Made by a program: the position numbers and the translations under genes. The notes below the pieces were generated by a model that was not told the origin of the DNA, did not search any database, and worked only from the letters and a program-made list of their open reading frames with translations. From the NCBI GenBank assembly GCA_902784025.1, contig CACZTF010000256.1, forward strand, positions 1-9,042: a stretch of DNA of 9,042 bases, read 5' to 3'. Numbering within the stretch: position 1 is the stretch's first letter; each line of letters opens with the position of its first letter. Shown here piece by piece: positions 1 through 5,926 of the stretch. This DNA comes from an uncultured Lachnospiraceae bacterium (lineage in GTDB: Bacteria > Bacillota > Clostridia > Lachnospirales > Lachnospiraceae).

Positions 1-701
1 CCATTCTCACCTGTGCAGACAAGCTCATAACTGCCATTTGTATTTCTATACGGTATTATGATCTGCCTGTTATCAACACCGTTTTTGTTCCGGGCTGATG
101 CTGATGAGTTCAGCATCCAGGCTCTCCAGCCATCCAGCAGCATGGCATTGTACTGTGTCATGAGCTTATCCAGACCCGATTCCATATAATCTTTATTAAA
201 GGCATGCCAGTTCTGACGCAGTTCAATAGCTTTTATGGTACGGGCGTCAAACGCCCCTTTTGCGCCTATCTGCTCCATCCTGTGCGTGATATTGTCCAGC
301 TTGGCATCCATCTCGGAAAGTTTTTCATTTATCGCGCTTAACTGGTACTGTATATTGGACAGTGCCGTTTGGGTAGAATCATCTATCAGTCCTATAAGCC
401 TTAAGAAGGACACACTTCCGTTCACTATGCCTAAAACAGTTCCCACGGAAGAAAAGGCGCTAAATATATCCTTAACCGTGGAAGTCCCTGAAGGAAAGTA
501 TTCTTTCAGGTTATCCACTGCACCGTTTACCGTGTCCATAGCCTTTTTTACATCCTCATAACTGACAGTTCCGGCTTGAAGATCCGGTGCCTCCCCTTGG
601 AGCTGCGTCGTCTCTTCAGCCATTACCGGCACAACGGGTGCCGAAACGCCTGTGCATGCCAATGCCGCCAGTAATAAAGATGTAACTATTTTGTATTTCA
701 T
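1..701 (-). CDS. Secreted coiled-coil protein of unknown function, C-terminus cut by window edge
   Basis: I do not recognise this protein. The minus-strand frame is open from an ATG at 701 to the window edge, giving 233 residues; the C-terminus lies outside. The start is supported by an AAAAGG ribosome binding site a few bases upstream. Residues 1-28 form a signal peptide (MKYK, a hydrophobic stretch, then PVMA before EE), so the protein is probably exported. A nearby Cys16 does not sit in a good lipobox. Residues about 78-106 are hydrophobic and rich in Gly, Val, Leu and Ile. Residues about 112-147 form a heptad-patterned amphipathic helix (LSNIQYQLSAINEKL and following). A hydrophobic helix next to a long amphipathic helix recalls alpha-helical pore-forming toxins, but that is only an analogy. 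The gene lies 64 bp downstream of the DUF1269-like gene on the same strand with no terminator between, so the two may be co-transcribed. Confidence 0.8.
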   Translation of the reverse strand, partial: MKYKIVTSLLLAALACTGVSAPVVPVMAEETTQLQGEAPDLQAGTVSYEDVKKAMDTVNGAVDNLKEYFPSGTSTVKDIFSAFSSVGTVLGIVNGSVSFLRLIGLIDDSTQTALSNIQYQLSAINEKLSEMDAKLDNITHRMEQIGAKGAFDARTIKAIELRQNWHAFNKDYMESGLDKLMTQYNAMLLDGWRAWMLNSSASARNKNGVDNRQIIIPYRNTNGSYELVCTGEN

Positions 702-765
702 AAACTATTACCTTTTATTACTATGCTTTTTCTTTACTTTTCGAAAATTCCATGTTCAGTACTTA

Positions 766-1398
766 TTACTCATCATCCTTTTTTTTATGTTTCTCCTTGA
801 TTGCTGCAACACGGGCCTTCATCTTATTGCGGCGCTCTTCCACATTAGCCTGGTGCTCTTCCTTTTTCTGCTTACGCACTTCCAGCTTAGCCAGATTTTC
901 CATTTCCTTTTCCATTTCCCTGGCTTTTTCAACCTCCTGTTCTACAACAGCAGCATCAAAGCGGGCGATTATCGTATCGTACCTGGAAAGCAATGCATCG
1001 ATCTCACTCTCATCATCTTCATCAGCCAGACCTATGATAGCAATGGTATCATCGCCGAGTTTTCCGATTATCTGCTCCAGTAAAGATGTATTTTCAACAG
1101 TATTATCTGTGGATGCAGCTGCTCCTATAAGAGAGCCGACCCCTGCCCCCAGGAGCATCCCCACCGGACCTCCCAGGATACCAATGCAGAGACCGATAAG
1201 TCCGCCTCGGGCAGTATTTTCAACAGTTTCGTCTTCAAGAACATAACTGTCCAGGATCTTGTAGCTTCCGTTCTGCTTGTCAACAAGAACGGCTTCGGGC
1301 ATGATGGATGTCTTTATTCCTTTATTGTTTTTAAGCTCAGTGATAGCCTGATATGCTTCACTTTCAACCTCAAAAATGGATACAACTATGTTTAACAT
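766..1398 (-). CDS. DUF1269-like glycine-zipper membrane-associated protein
   Basis: This 210-residue protein fits the DUF1269 family of small predicted membrane proteins, whose function is unknown. The N-terminal 60 residues form an alpha/beta segment typical of the family, with a hydrophobic strand (LNIVVSIFEVESEAYQAI) and a later ILDSYVLEDE stretch. Residues about 65-95 are a glycine zipper (GGLIGLCIGILGGPVG, then GAGVGSLIGAAAS) that could pack as a membrane hairpin. Residues 107-150 form a second mixed domain with an acidic DEDDESE patch. The last 55 residues are an uninterrupted charged helix rich in Glu, Lys and Arg, probably a coiled coil, ending in KKKDDE. The tail is longer than I would expect for the family. 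The start is set by a strong AAAGGAGG site eight to nine bases before the ATG. A promoter is proposed at 1461-1489. Family membership rests on pattern recall, not a search. Confidence 0.82.
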   Translation of the reverse strand: MLNIVVSIFEVESEAYQAITELKNNKGIKTSIMPEAVLVDKQNGSYKILDSYVLEDETVENTARGGLIGLCIGILGGPVGMLLGAGVGSLIGAAASTDNTVENTSLLEQIIGKLGDDTIAIIGLADEDDESEIDALLSRYDTIIARFDAAVVEQEVEKAREMEKEMENLAKLEVRKQKKEEHQANVEERRNKMKARVAAIKEKHKKKDDE

Positions 1399-1460
1399 GA
1401 TAAGTTACCTCCTTTTGAATGATCTTTGCTATGATGATTATTATCAAACCCGTCACTAAA

Positions 1461-1489
1461 AGTATACAAAAAACACGACTAAAACACAA
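1461..1489 (-). promoter_or_regulatory. Candidate sigma-70-type promoter for the DUF1269-like gene
   Basis: On the minus strand TTGTGT (-35, 1484-1489) and TATACT (-10, 1461-1466) are separated by 17 bases. The -10 is a close match and the -35 is weak. It would give a leader of about 55 bases before the AGGAGG site of the gene starting at 1398. Confidence 0.5.
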
Positions 1490-1525
1490 CAAAAACACAA
1501 AGATACCGGCATAAAGAATTCCAAA

Positions 1526-1568
1526 TAAAAAGACAGAGAAACGTATCGTCTTTATCGTCCCCTGTCTT
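1526..1568 (-). terminator. Intrinsic terminator of the six-helix membrane protein gene
   Basis: Read on the minus strand, AAGACAG pairs with CTGTCTT. The stem continues inward as GGGACG against CGTTTC, using two G-U pairs, around an AT-rich loop, and is followed by TTTTTATTT. It lies 30 bases after the stop codon at 1598. Confidence 0.75.
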
Positions 1569-1597
1569 ACGCTGTATTTATTCCAAATTGTGATCGA

Positions 1598-2305
1598 TCA
1601 TGCCCTGAGCATTTTCTTTGCTTTGCCAAGGTAAATGATATATGCGATATATCCTATGAACAAAACAACACCCCGGACTATATCTATTATTCCGTCAACT
1701 CTCTGAGCCCATCCGTAACCTCCGAAGAATATGGATATAAATGTGACTACTGCCGCACCTATGACGAAGATAGCTATTATAACAATGATCGCTCTTCCTA
1801 AGCCACTCATTCTTTCGTTGTTCAATCTGTCTGACAGATTCATGATACCTGTAACAACAAGGATCATAACAATGATCTCACATACTGTTCTGGCAGTAGA
1901 TGCGATCTCATCAGGAATATTTCCTCCGATGGAAGAAGCAGTGAGTACAGCAGTGGCTATGGATATTATGAGGACTGCTATGGAAATGCCGAATGCACTA
2001 CCAAAAGCATCTTCATCCTTTGAAGCCTGTCTTAAACCTACAAGGTTCATGATATAAGCTATTATGTAAAGTATCATAGCACCTACACCAAGGATACCCA
2101 TAGCAATTATACCACCAAGGTTTACATTACTTGCTGCAACATCTCCCGAGATCTGTGCTCCCTCAGCCGCTTTCTCAATAAGTTCAGGAGATACAGATAC
2201 AACGCCGGCCACACCGGTTGCTATGATCAGACCTGTAGCTATAAGCTTAAGTATTTCTGCAGCAAAAACTTTACTTATACCCTTAAATGCATTAGGAAAT
2301 CGCAT
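1598..2305 (-). CDS. Six-helix integral membrane protein of unknown function
   Basis: I do not recognise a family for this 235-residue protein. Hydrophobicity suggests about six membrane helices, at roughly residues 17-38, 62-90, 104-124, 137-158, 171-195 and 208-227. The basic ends (MRFPNAFKGISK at the N-terminus and GKAKKMLRA at the C-terminus) suggest both termini are cytoplasmic. The loop between helices 1 and 2 (about residues 39-61, ELIEKAAEGAQISGDVAA) is polar and probably extracytoplasmic. Another loop, LRQASKDEDAFG, separates helices 2 and 3. There are no catalytic motifs, transport signatures or metal-binding clusters that I can see. The start is secured by AAAGGAGG about eight bases before the ATG. 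The gene has its own candidate promoter at 2343-2371 and a terminator at 1526-1568, so it looks monocistronic. A palindrome covering the -10 region hints at repression. Confidence 0.85.
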   Translation of the reverse strand: MRFPNAFKGISKVFAAEILKLIATGLIIATGVAGVVSVSPELIEKAAEGAQISGDVAASNVNLGGIIAMGILGVGAMILYIIAYIMNLVGLRQASKDEDAFGSAFGISIAVLIISIATAVLTASSIGGNIPDEIASTARTVCEIIVMILVVTGIMNLSDRLNNERMSGLGRAIIVIIAIFVIGAAVVTFISIFFGGYGWAQRVDGIIDIVRGVVLFIGYIAYIIYLGKAKKMLRA

Positions 2306-2332
2306 GATTATTTCCCTCCTTTGTTAATTTTT

Positions 2333-2349
2333 ATACAATGTTATTGTAT
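2333..2349. promoter_or_regulatory. Perfect palindrome over the -10 region, candidate operator
   Basis: ATACAAT and ATTGTAT form a perfect 7-bp inverted repeat with a 3-bp spacer. One arm coincides with the proposed -10 box of the gene at 1598-2305 and the other covers the expected transcription start, which is where a repressor would bind. No terminator-like T-tract follows that would favour a hairpin role. Confidence 0.4.
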
Positions 2350-2371
2350 CACAAAGGTTTTATAAATGCAA
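2343..2371 (-). promoter_or_regulatory. Candidate sigma-70-type promoter for the six-helix membrane protein
   Basis: On the minus strand TTGCAT (2366-2371) and TACAAT (2343-2348) are separated by exactly 17 bases, about 40 bases upstream of the start codon at 2305. Four of six bases match the -35 consensus and five of six match the -10. Confidence 0.6.
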
Positions 2372-2386
2372 CCATTAATTAATACG

Positions 2387-2410
2387 AATAATATTTTTGA
2401 TCATATTATT
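2387..2410. repeat. AT-only inverted repeat downstream of the VanY-like gene
   Basis: AATAATAT and ATATTATT form a perfect 8-bp inverted repeat with an 8-base loop (TTTTGATC), 26 bases past the stop codon at 2436. The stem has no G-C pair, so it would be a weak terminator at best. It is the only candidate terminator for that gene. Confidence 0.35.
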
Positions 2411-2435
2411 TTTACATACGTAAAGTTTCTACATC

Positions 2436-3176
2436 TTATTCTTTGGGCGGGGTAACATCAGTTTTGGGAAGTATGCCCAGGTACTCCTCGAGAGTTATAC
2501 CTTTTTCCGTTATCTCCTTAGCTACTTCAGGATCGTCCAGATAACGTATATGCCATGGTTCATAATTAAATCCGGTAATGGACTCTTTTCCCTCAAGATA
2601 TCGTAGTATAAAACCGTGTTCAGCTAATTTAGCATGTATCTTTTCCCAGATTTCAGGGTATTTGACCATATCTTCGTTATAATATACATCCTTACCATCT
2701 ACATTAAGGTACAGATCCAATGCTAATCCCGTATGATGCTCTGAATAACCCGGAACCGCAACGTACTGCTGAACATAGGTCTCACCGTATTTTTTTGTAA
2801 AATCTTCCACTATCTCCTTCTGTGCCTCGATGCTTCTATAAGCACTGTCCAGATCTACATGAATACCTTCGGCCTCGAGATCCTTCTTTAACTCAAGATA
2901 TGCATCATAAGCCCGGCTCTCTGTTAATACCTCATCGCCAAGGGAATTTGTATACTTTGTAAGTGACACCTCATCTTCCCATTTGTCCGGGAGCGGATTT
3001 TCCTTATTGACCAGCACCATGTAATCTATTACCGAAGCCTGCTCCTGTGTTGTTTCACTCTGCTTGCTCTCCGTGGTCTCCGTACTACCTGATGTCCCCG
3101 CACCGCATCCTGCAAGCCCTATACACCCCGCGATAGCAACTGCTGCTATCATAACTCTCTTTTTCATCTTGATCAT
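2436..3176 (-). CDS. D-alanyl-D-alanine carboxypeptidase, VanY-like lipoprotein (peptidase M15B)
   Basis: This is a zinc D,D-carboxypeptidase of the M15B/VanY family, expected to remove the terminal D-Ala of peptidoglycan stem peptides on the outer face of the membrane. Key residues, counted from the first Met: Arg113 in SAYRS; the SxHxxGxAxD motif at 145-154 (SEHHTGLALD), giving zinc ligands His147 and Asp154; and EPWH at 206-209, giving catalytic Glu206 and ligand His209. The N-terminus is a lipoprotein signal with lipobox LAGC (Cys24) or possibly IAGC (Cys18), followed by a Ser/Thr/Glu linker. It ends at 246 residues, a normal length. Two starts are possible. The AAGGAG site is only about 3 bases from the first ATG and 12 from the second (3167), which would give the more typical MKKRVMIAA signal. 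A vancomycin-resistance role is not implied, since no vanRSHAX genes are nearby. Confidence 0.92.
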   Translation of the reverse strand: MIKMKKRVMIAAVAIAGCIGLAGCGAGTSGSTETTESKQSETTQEQASVIDYMVLVNKENPLPDKWEDEVSLTKYTNSLGDEVLTESRAYDAYLELKKDLEAEGIHVDLDSAYRSIEAQKEIVEDFTKKYGETYVQQYVAVPGYSEHHTGLALDLYLNVDGKDVYYNEDMVKYPEIWEKIHAKLAEHGFILRYLEGKESITGFNYEPWHIRYLDDPEVAKEITEKGITLEEYLGILPKTDVTPPKE

Positions 3177-3235
3177 CTTCTCCTTTTTCTCATCTTTTTT
3201 TCAATTACCATTGTAACTCTCACCCCTTAGTTATT

Positions 3236-3244
3236 ATTATAACA
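3236..3244 (-). promoter_or_regulatory. Extended -10 promoter element for the VanY-like gene
   Basis: On the minus strand TGTTATAAT is a perfect TGnTATAAT extended -10. No good -35 is visible 16-18 bases upstream, which is compatible with an extended -10 promoter. The leader would be about 55 bases. Confidence 0.6.
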
Positions 3245-3300
3245 TAAATGAACATTTTTTTCACATTGTTTTAAACAAATGTATAAAAAACAGGGAACGC

Positions 3301-3322
3301 GGTCTTCGTTTCAAGACCTTTT
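3301..3322. repeat. Small hairpin GGTCTT/AAGACC followed by T4 on the plus strand
   Basis: A perfect 6-bp stem with a six-base loop is followed by TTTT on the plus strand. No plus-strand gene lies upstream to be terminated, so the role is unclear. It sits between the palindrome cluster and the VanY-like promoter. Confidence 0.3.
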
Positions 3323-3381
3323 CAGCTTTCTTTTTGAGTTAAAACAAAATAATCCTAAATCCATAGAAGAAAATACAATAT

Positions 3382-3434
3382 TATCATACATATATGATAT
3401 ATAATCCGATCATGAATAATGATCAAAATCATTA
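3382..3434. promoter_or_regulatory. Two 7-4-7 palindromes, possible operator cluster
   Basis: TATCATA-N4-TATGATA (3382-3399) and TAATGAT-N4-ATCATTA (3417-3434) are both perfect 7-bp inverted repeats with 4-bp spacers, their centres 35 bp apart. A third overlapping repeat, GATCAT-N5-ATGATC, links them. They lie in a 390-bp gene-free stretch between the tlpA-like terminator and the VanY-like promoter. The AT-rich context makes chance palindromes more likely, so confidence is low. Confidence 0.3.
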
Positions 3435-3479
3435 CTCATAATTAATTATCACTATCCTTTCGATTACTTATTTTAATAT

Positions 3480-3538
3480 AAAAACAGGCCACACTCCTAT
3501 TATCAACAATGATAATTTGGAATATGGGCCTGTTTTTT
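3480..3538. terminator. Bidirectional terminator after the tlpA-like gene
   Basis: AAAAACAGGCC pairs with GGCCTGTTTTT. Inner segments TCC/GGA and ATTATC/GATAAT extend the stem, with small bulges. T-tracts occur on both strands. It lies 27 bases past the stop at 3565 and ends the ccdA-tlpA transcript. Confidence 0.8.
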
Positions 3539-3564
3539 GCTTTTATATATGAGATACGAAACCT

Positions 3565-4185
3565 TTATCTGTCTCTCTGTCTCTGATCACTTAATAATGC
3601 ATCCGAATAAGAGTATAATACATTTTCACTCATTGAACCCATATGTGTTTCCATAACGGTACCGTCGGCATATATGAATACAGTTGCAGGTATGGATACA
3701 ATGCCATATCTGCTTGCGCCTTCTCCCCGGGTATCAAAGTACAACGGAAAACCATAACCGTTTTTTTCTGCATATGACATTGCCGAGCCGGTGTCTTCTT
3801 TATAACCGTCCGTCAGATTTACCATCATTATATTTACGATGTCACCTTTTTCCTCATACAGCTTTTCAAATGCGGGCATTTCAGATCTGCATGGAGGACA
3901 CCAGGATGCCCAAAAATTTAACACAATGGGTTTACCATAATGATCGGAAAGCTTTACAGTGTTTCCCTTATGGTCAAGCATGGTGAAATCCCGCGCCTGC
4001 TGCTCTGCTTTATTCTCTGTTATTTCTGCTCCGGGCATACTCACTGTCTCAGCATGTGCAAAAACATTTGGATCATTTAACGCAGTTACACGGGAAGACA
4101 GGGAATTATACGCAGTTAATGATGCTGCCAGTCCTCCCGCAAACACTGCTGCCAGGATCATTAACGTTTTTACTTTTTTATTCAT
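3565..4185 (-). CDS. TlpA/ResA-like thiol-disulfide oxidoreductase, membrane-anchored
   Basis: This is a thioredoxin-fold protein of the TlpA/ResA type that exchanges disulfides outside the membrane. The start is placed at 4185 (MNKKVK), because AAAAAGGAG lies six bases before that ATG; an upstream in-frame ATG at 4206 has no such site. The product is 206 residues. Residues 5-25 are an uncleaved signal anchor or signal peptide. The thioredoxin domain spans about 65-200, with the active site WASWCPPC (Cys96 and Cys99), the conserved FW before it, and the cis-proline at IPAT (Pro166) before TVFIYADG. The gene follows the ccdA-like gene with a 37-bp gap and no terminator between. CcdA is therefore the likely electron donor. 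Whether the client is a cytochrome c apoprotein, as for ResA, or other exported thiol proteins cannot be told here, since no haem-ligation genes are present. Confidence 0.93.
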   Translation of the reverse strand: MNKKVKTLMILAAVFAGGLAASLTAYNSLSSRVTALNDPNVFAHAETVSMPGAEITENKAEQQARDFTMLDHKGNTVKLSDHYGKPIVLNFWASWCPPCRSEMPAFEKLYEEKGDIVNIMMVNLTDGYKEDTGSAMSYAEKNGYGFPLYFDTRGEGASRYGIVSIPATVFIYADGTVMETHMGSMSENVLYSYSDALLSDQRQRDR

Positions 4186-4222
4186 AATGTACTCCTTTTT
4201 TATCAATGAATATACAACTGCT

Positions 4223-4891
4223 TTATGACATGATACCGATGATACGGGACAAAATACCTGTCATCATAAGAACACCCAGAACGATCAAAAACAGACCGCT
4301 TATCAGATTAATTATCTTGTAGTGCTTTTTTACTGTACCAAAGAAACCACTCAGGCTATCAGTAAGCAGAGCTGATACCAGGAAGGGTATACCAAGTCCC
4401 AGGGAATAAGTGATAAGGAGCAGCACCCCGGCAGCTGCGGTTCCCGATGACGAAGCAAGCATCAGGGCAGATCCGAGAAATGCTCCTATACAAGGAGTAA
4501 GACTCAGTGAGTAAATGATCCCGAATACAAAGGCTGACAACACACTACCGGCATATCTACCCCCCTTTGAACCTTTAAGAAAGTTTAAAGGTATTATCCC
4601 CAGATAGCTTAAACCGAACAGGACAACCACTCCTCCCGTCATAATATTTATGATGAGAGAATGAGATCTTAAAAGATATCCTATGGTCCCGGCAAACAAT
4701 CCCATCATTGAAAAGATCAGAGTAAAGCCAGCAACAAAACTGAGCGCCCGGTAAAATATCCTGTATTTTTTTTCTGCTTCCTTTTTGTCCGTACCGCCTG
4801 CAAAATAAGTTATATACAGCGGCAGAAGCGGGAGCATGCAAGGAGATATAAATGATATGATACCTTCAAGAAATGTTATAAAAAACTGCAT
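4223..4891 (-). CDS. ccdA: CcdA-type thiol-disulfide transporter, DsbD transmembrane family
   Basis: This 222-residue membrane protein belongs to the CcdA/DsbD family, which moves reducing equivalents from cytoplasmic thioredoxin to extracytoplasmic thiol proteins. Six hydrophobic helices are visible. The two conserved intramembrane cysteines are in family-typical settings: Cys18 in FISPCMLPLLPLYITYFAGG and Cys134 in SLTPCIGAFLGSAL. The length is normal for CcdA. The loop TDKKEAEKKYR after helix 1 is basic, as expected for the cytoplasmic side. The next gene is a TlpA/ResA-like thioredoxin, the standard partner, and both end at the terminator at 3480-3538. The chosen ATG matches where family members begin, but no clear Shine-Dalgarno sequence precedes it (the upstream bases are AT-rich, ACACTAATAAT). 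Its translation may be weak or depend on the leader region upstream. Confidence 0.93.
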   Translation of the reverse strand: MQFFITFLEGIISFISPCMLPLLPLYITYFAGGTDKKEAEKKYRIFYRALSFVAGFTLIFSMMGLFAGTIGYLLRSHSLIINIMTGGVVVLFGLSYLGIIPLNFLKGSKGGRYAGSVLSAFVFGIIYSLSLTPCIGAFLGSALMLASSSGTAAAGVLLLITYSLGLGIPFLVSALLTDSLSGFFGTVKKHYKIINLISGLFLIVLGVLMMTGILSRIIGIMS

Positions 4892-5176
4892 ATTATTAGT
4901 GTAAAAATAAGACCGTTTTGAGGCCTCTTAAAAATAATTGATCATAGTACCGTACACATCCATAGCATTAACGATATGTTCGAGCTGATATGTCAGGTAC
5001 CGGGTTTCTATAGTTTTATTGGGAATTGATATGATGAATGATAACATCATTAAATAAAGAAATCAGTGACTAAGTCACGTGCAGACAGTTATTCGGAAAC
5101 TGCGGATCTGAGCAACACCGGTACTGTCTGATATGTAATCAAGTTTGGATCAAAACTCTTTGACCATTACCATAAC
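4892..5176 (-). other. Gene-free leader-like region upstream of ccdA
   Basis: This stretch of about 285 bp between the terminator at 5177-5208 and ccdA holds no convincing gene. It contains the hairpin GTGACT-A-AGTCAC (5066-5078), a long-range inverted repeat CAGACAGT/ACTGTCTG (5082-5089 with 5123-5130), and a 40-codon minus-strand frame (4928-5050) without a ribosome binding site. I could not pick out a promoter with confidence, although one must lie here if ccdA-tlpA is transcribed on its own. The base composition is less AT-rich than the other intergenic regions, suggesting a structured RNA leader or decayed coding sequence. Confidence 0.4.
5066..5130. repeat. Nested inverted repeats, possible structured RNA
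   Basis: A 6-bp perfect hairpin (GTGACT, one-base loop A, AGTCAC) at 5066-5078 is followed by CAGACAGT at 5082-5089, which pairs perfectly with ACTGTCTG at 5123-5130. Inside that, CGG at 5094-5096 can pair with CCG at 5118-5120. No known riboswitch consensus was recognised on either strand. Confidence 0.4.
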
Positions 5177-5208
5177 AAAAAAAGCACGATACGCGTCGTG
5201 CTTTTTTT
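5177..5208. terminator. Strong bidirectional intrinsic terminator
   Basis: AAAAAAAGCACGA pairs perfectly with TCGTGCTTTTTTT around a six-base loop, TACGCG. It lies about 60 bases past the stop of the surface protein gene at 5270, and separates that gene from the ccdA leader. Confidence 0.92.
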
Positions 5209-5269
5209 GTGAGACATATAACGTCCGGTTCTCTATCTCACTAAAAAATTTCTTTCATAAATCTGAACA

Positions 5270-5926
5270 TCATCCTCTCTTTCTTTTAAACGTGATCAGG
5301 GTCACTGCAGCCGCTGCCGAAGCAATGCCTATCCAAAGAGGAAGCATATTGGTATCTCCTGTTCCGGCGGGAGTTACACTGCCGGAGCCTCCGTTGTAAC
5401 CGGAATTTCCTCTTGAAGGATCATTCTTTTTATTTCCGGAATCCACAAATGTGGCACTGATCTCCACATCACCTTCAGGCATAAAGAATGTAAATGCATT
5501 ATCGCCTATTCTTTTAACTTCTATTTCTTTTCCGTCCTTATCAAGAACTTTTACCATTTGGGTTGTAAAGCCGTCATCCGGCTCAGTCTTAACTATTACA
5601 AACTCACCGGGATATGCCGTACTCTTTTCTACAGTCACTTTTCCGTTGGCGGAATCATTTGTCTTGATATCGTAAGATGTGTCAAGCTTTGCAAACTGTA
5701 TGGGCTCTTTTTGCTTCTTGGCATCATTGATATTCAGGAAGAAAATGCCATCCTTAAAAATGAGTGCTCCCGAGCCCACATTTTCCTCTGTCGTCCGGCT
5801 TATATTACCATTGGAATCCAGCTTGCTGATGGTCTTATTGGCCGAGTCAAAACTTATCCGGTTAAGCTCGGGATCATATGTCCCTGAGAACTCAAAGGTT
5901 TCTGACTCGGTGTCTGATACTCTTCC
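5270..5926 (-). pseudogene. C-terminal half of frameshifted surface protein: InlB-type repeat and sorting signal
   Basis: This frame continues the protein begun at 6495 but is displaced by -1. It is open from about 6009, yet reads as sensible protein only from GRVSDTESETFEFSG at 5926. No ribosome binding site precedes the only internal candidate start, a GTG at 5779. In order it holds a beta-rich segment with FDSANKTISKLDSNGNISR and LIFKDGIFFLNI; a domain like the divergent InlB B-repeat or 'bacterial repeat' (GKVTVEKSTAYPGEF through FTFFMPEGDVEISATF); a Gly/Asn/Ser linker; and a cell-wall sorting tail. The tail is TPAGTGDTN, then a membrane helix (LPLWIGIASAAAAVTLI), then FKRKRG. The motif lacks the Leu-Pro of classical LPxTG. 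If the gene is really broken, this part is not translated and the shortened product would not be anchored. A sequencing error at the TA tract (5927-5933) is an alternative. Confidence 0.8.

Noticed and set aside
752..1246. Plus-strand frame of 164 codons opposite the DUF1269-like gene
   Set aside because: It is Ser/Phe-rich antisense shadow sequence with no ribosome binding site; the minus-strand gene has AGGAGG and domain structure.
2436..3176. Part of a vancomycin resistance cluster
   Set aside because: VanY-like carboxypeptidases are common housekeeping enzymes and no van ligase, dehydrogenase, dipeptidase or regulator gene is present.
3417..3434. Possible Fur box at TAATGAT-N4-ATCATTA
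   Set aside because: The spacing differs from the 7-1-7 or GATAATGATAATCATTATC consensus, and no iron-related gene is nearby.
3311..3439. Minus-strand frame MSNDFDHYS, stop, SDYISYMYDN and on, 43 codons with one internal TGA
   Set aside because: A single in-frame TGA over so short an AT-rich stretch is not significant. There is no well-spaced ribosome binding site, and nothing suggests selenocysteine.
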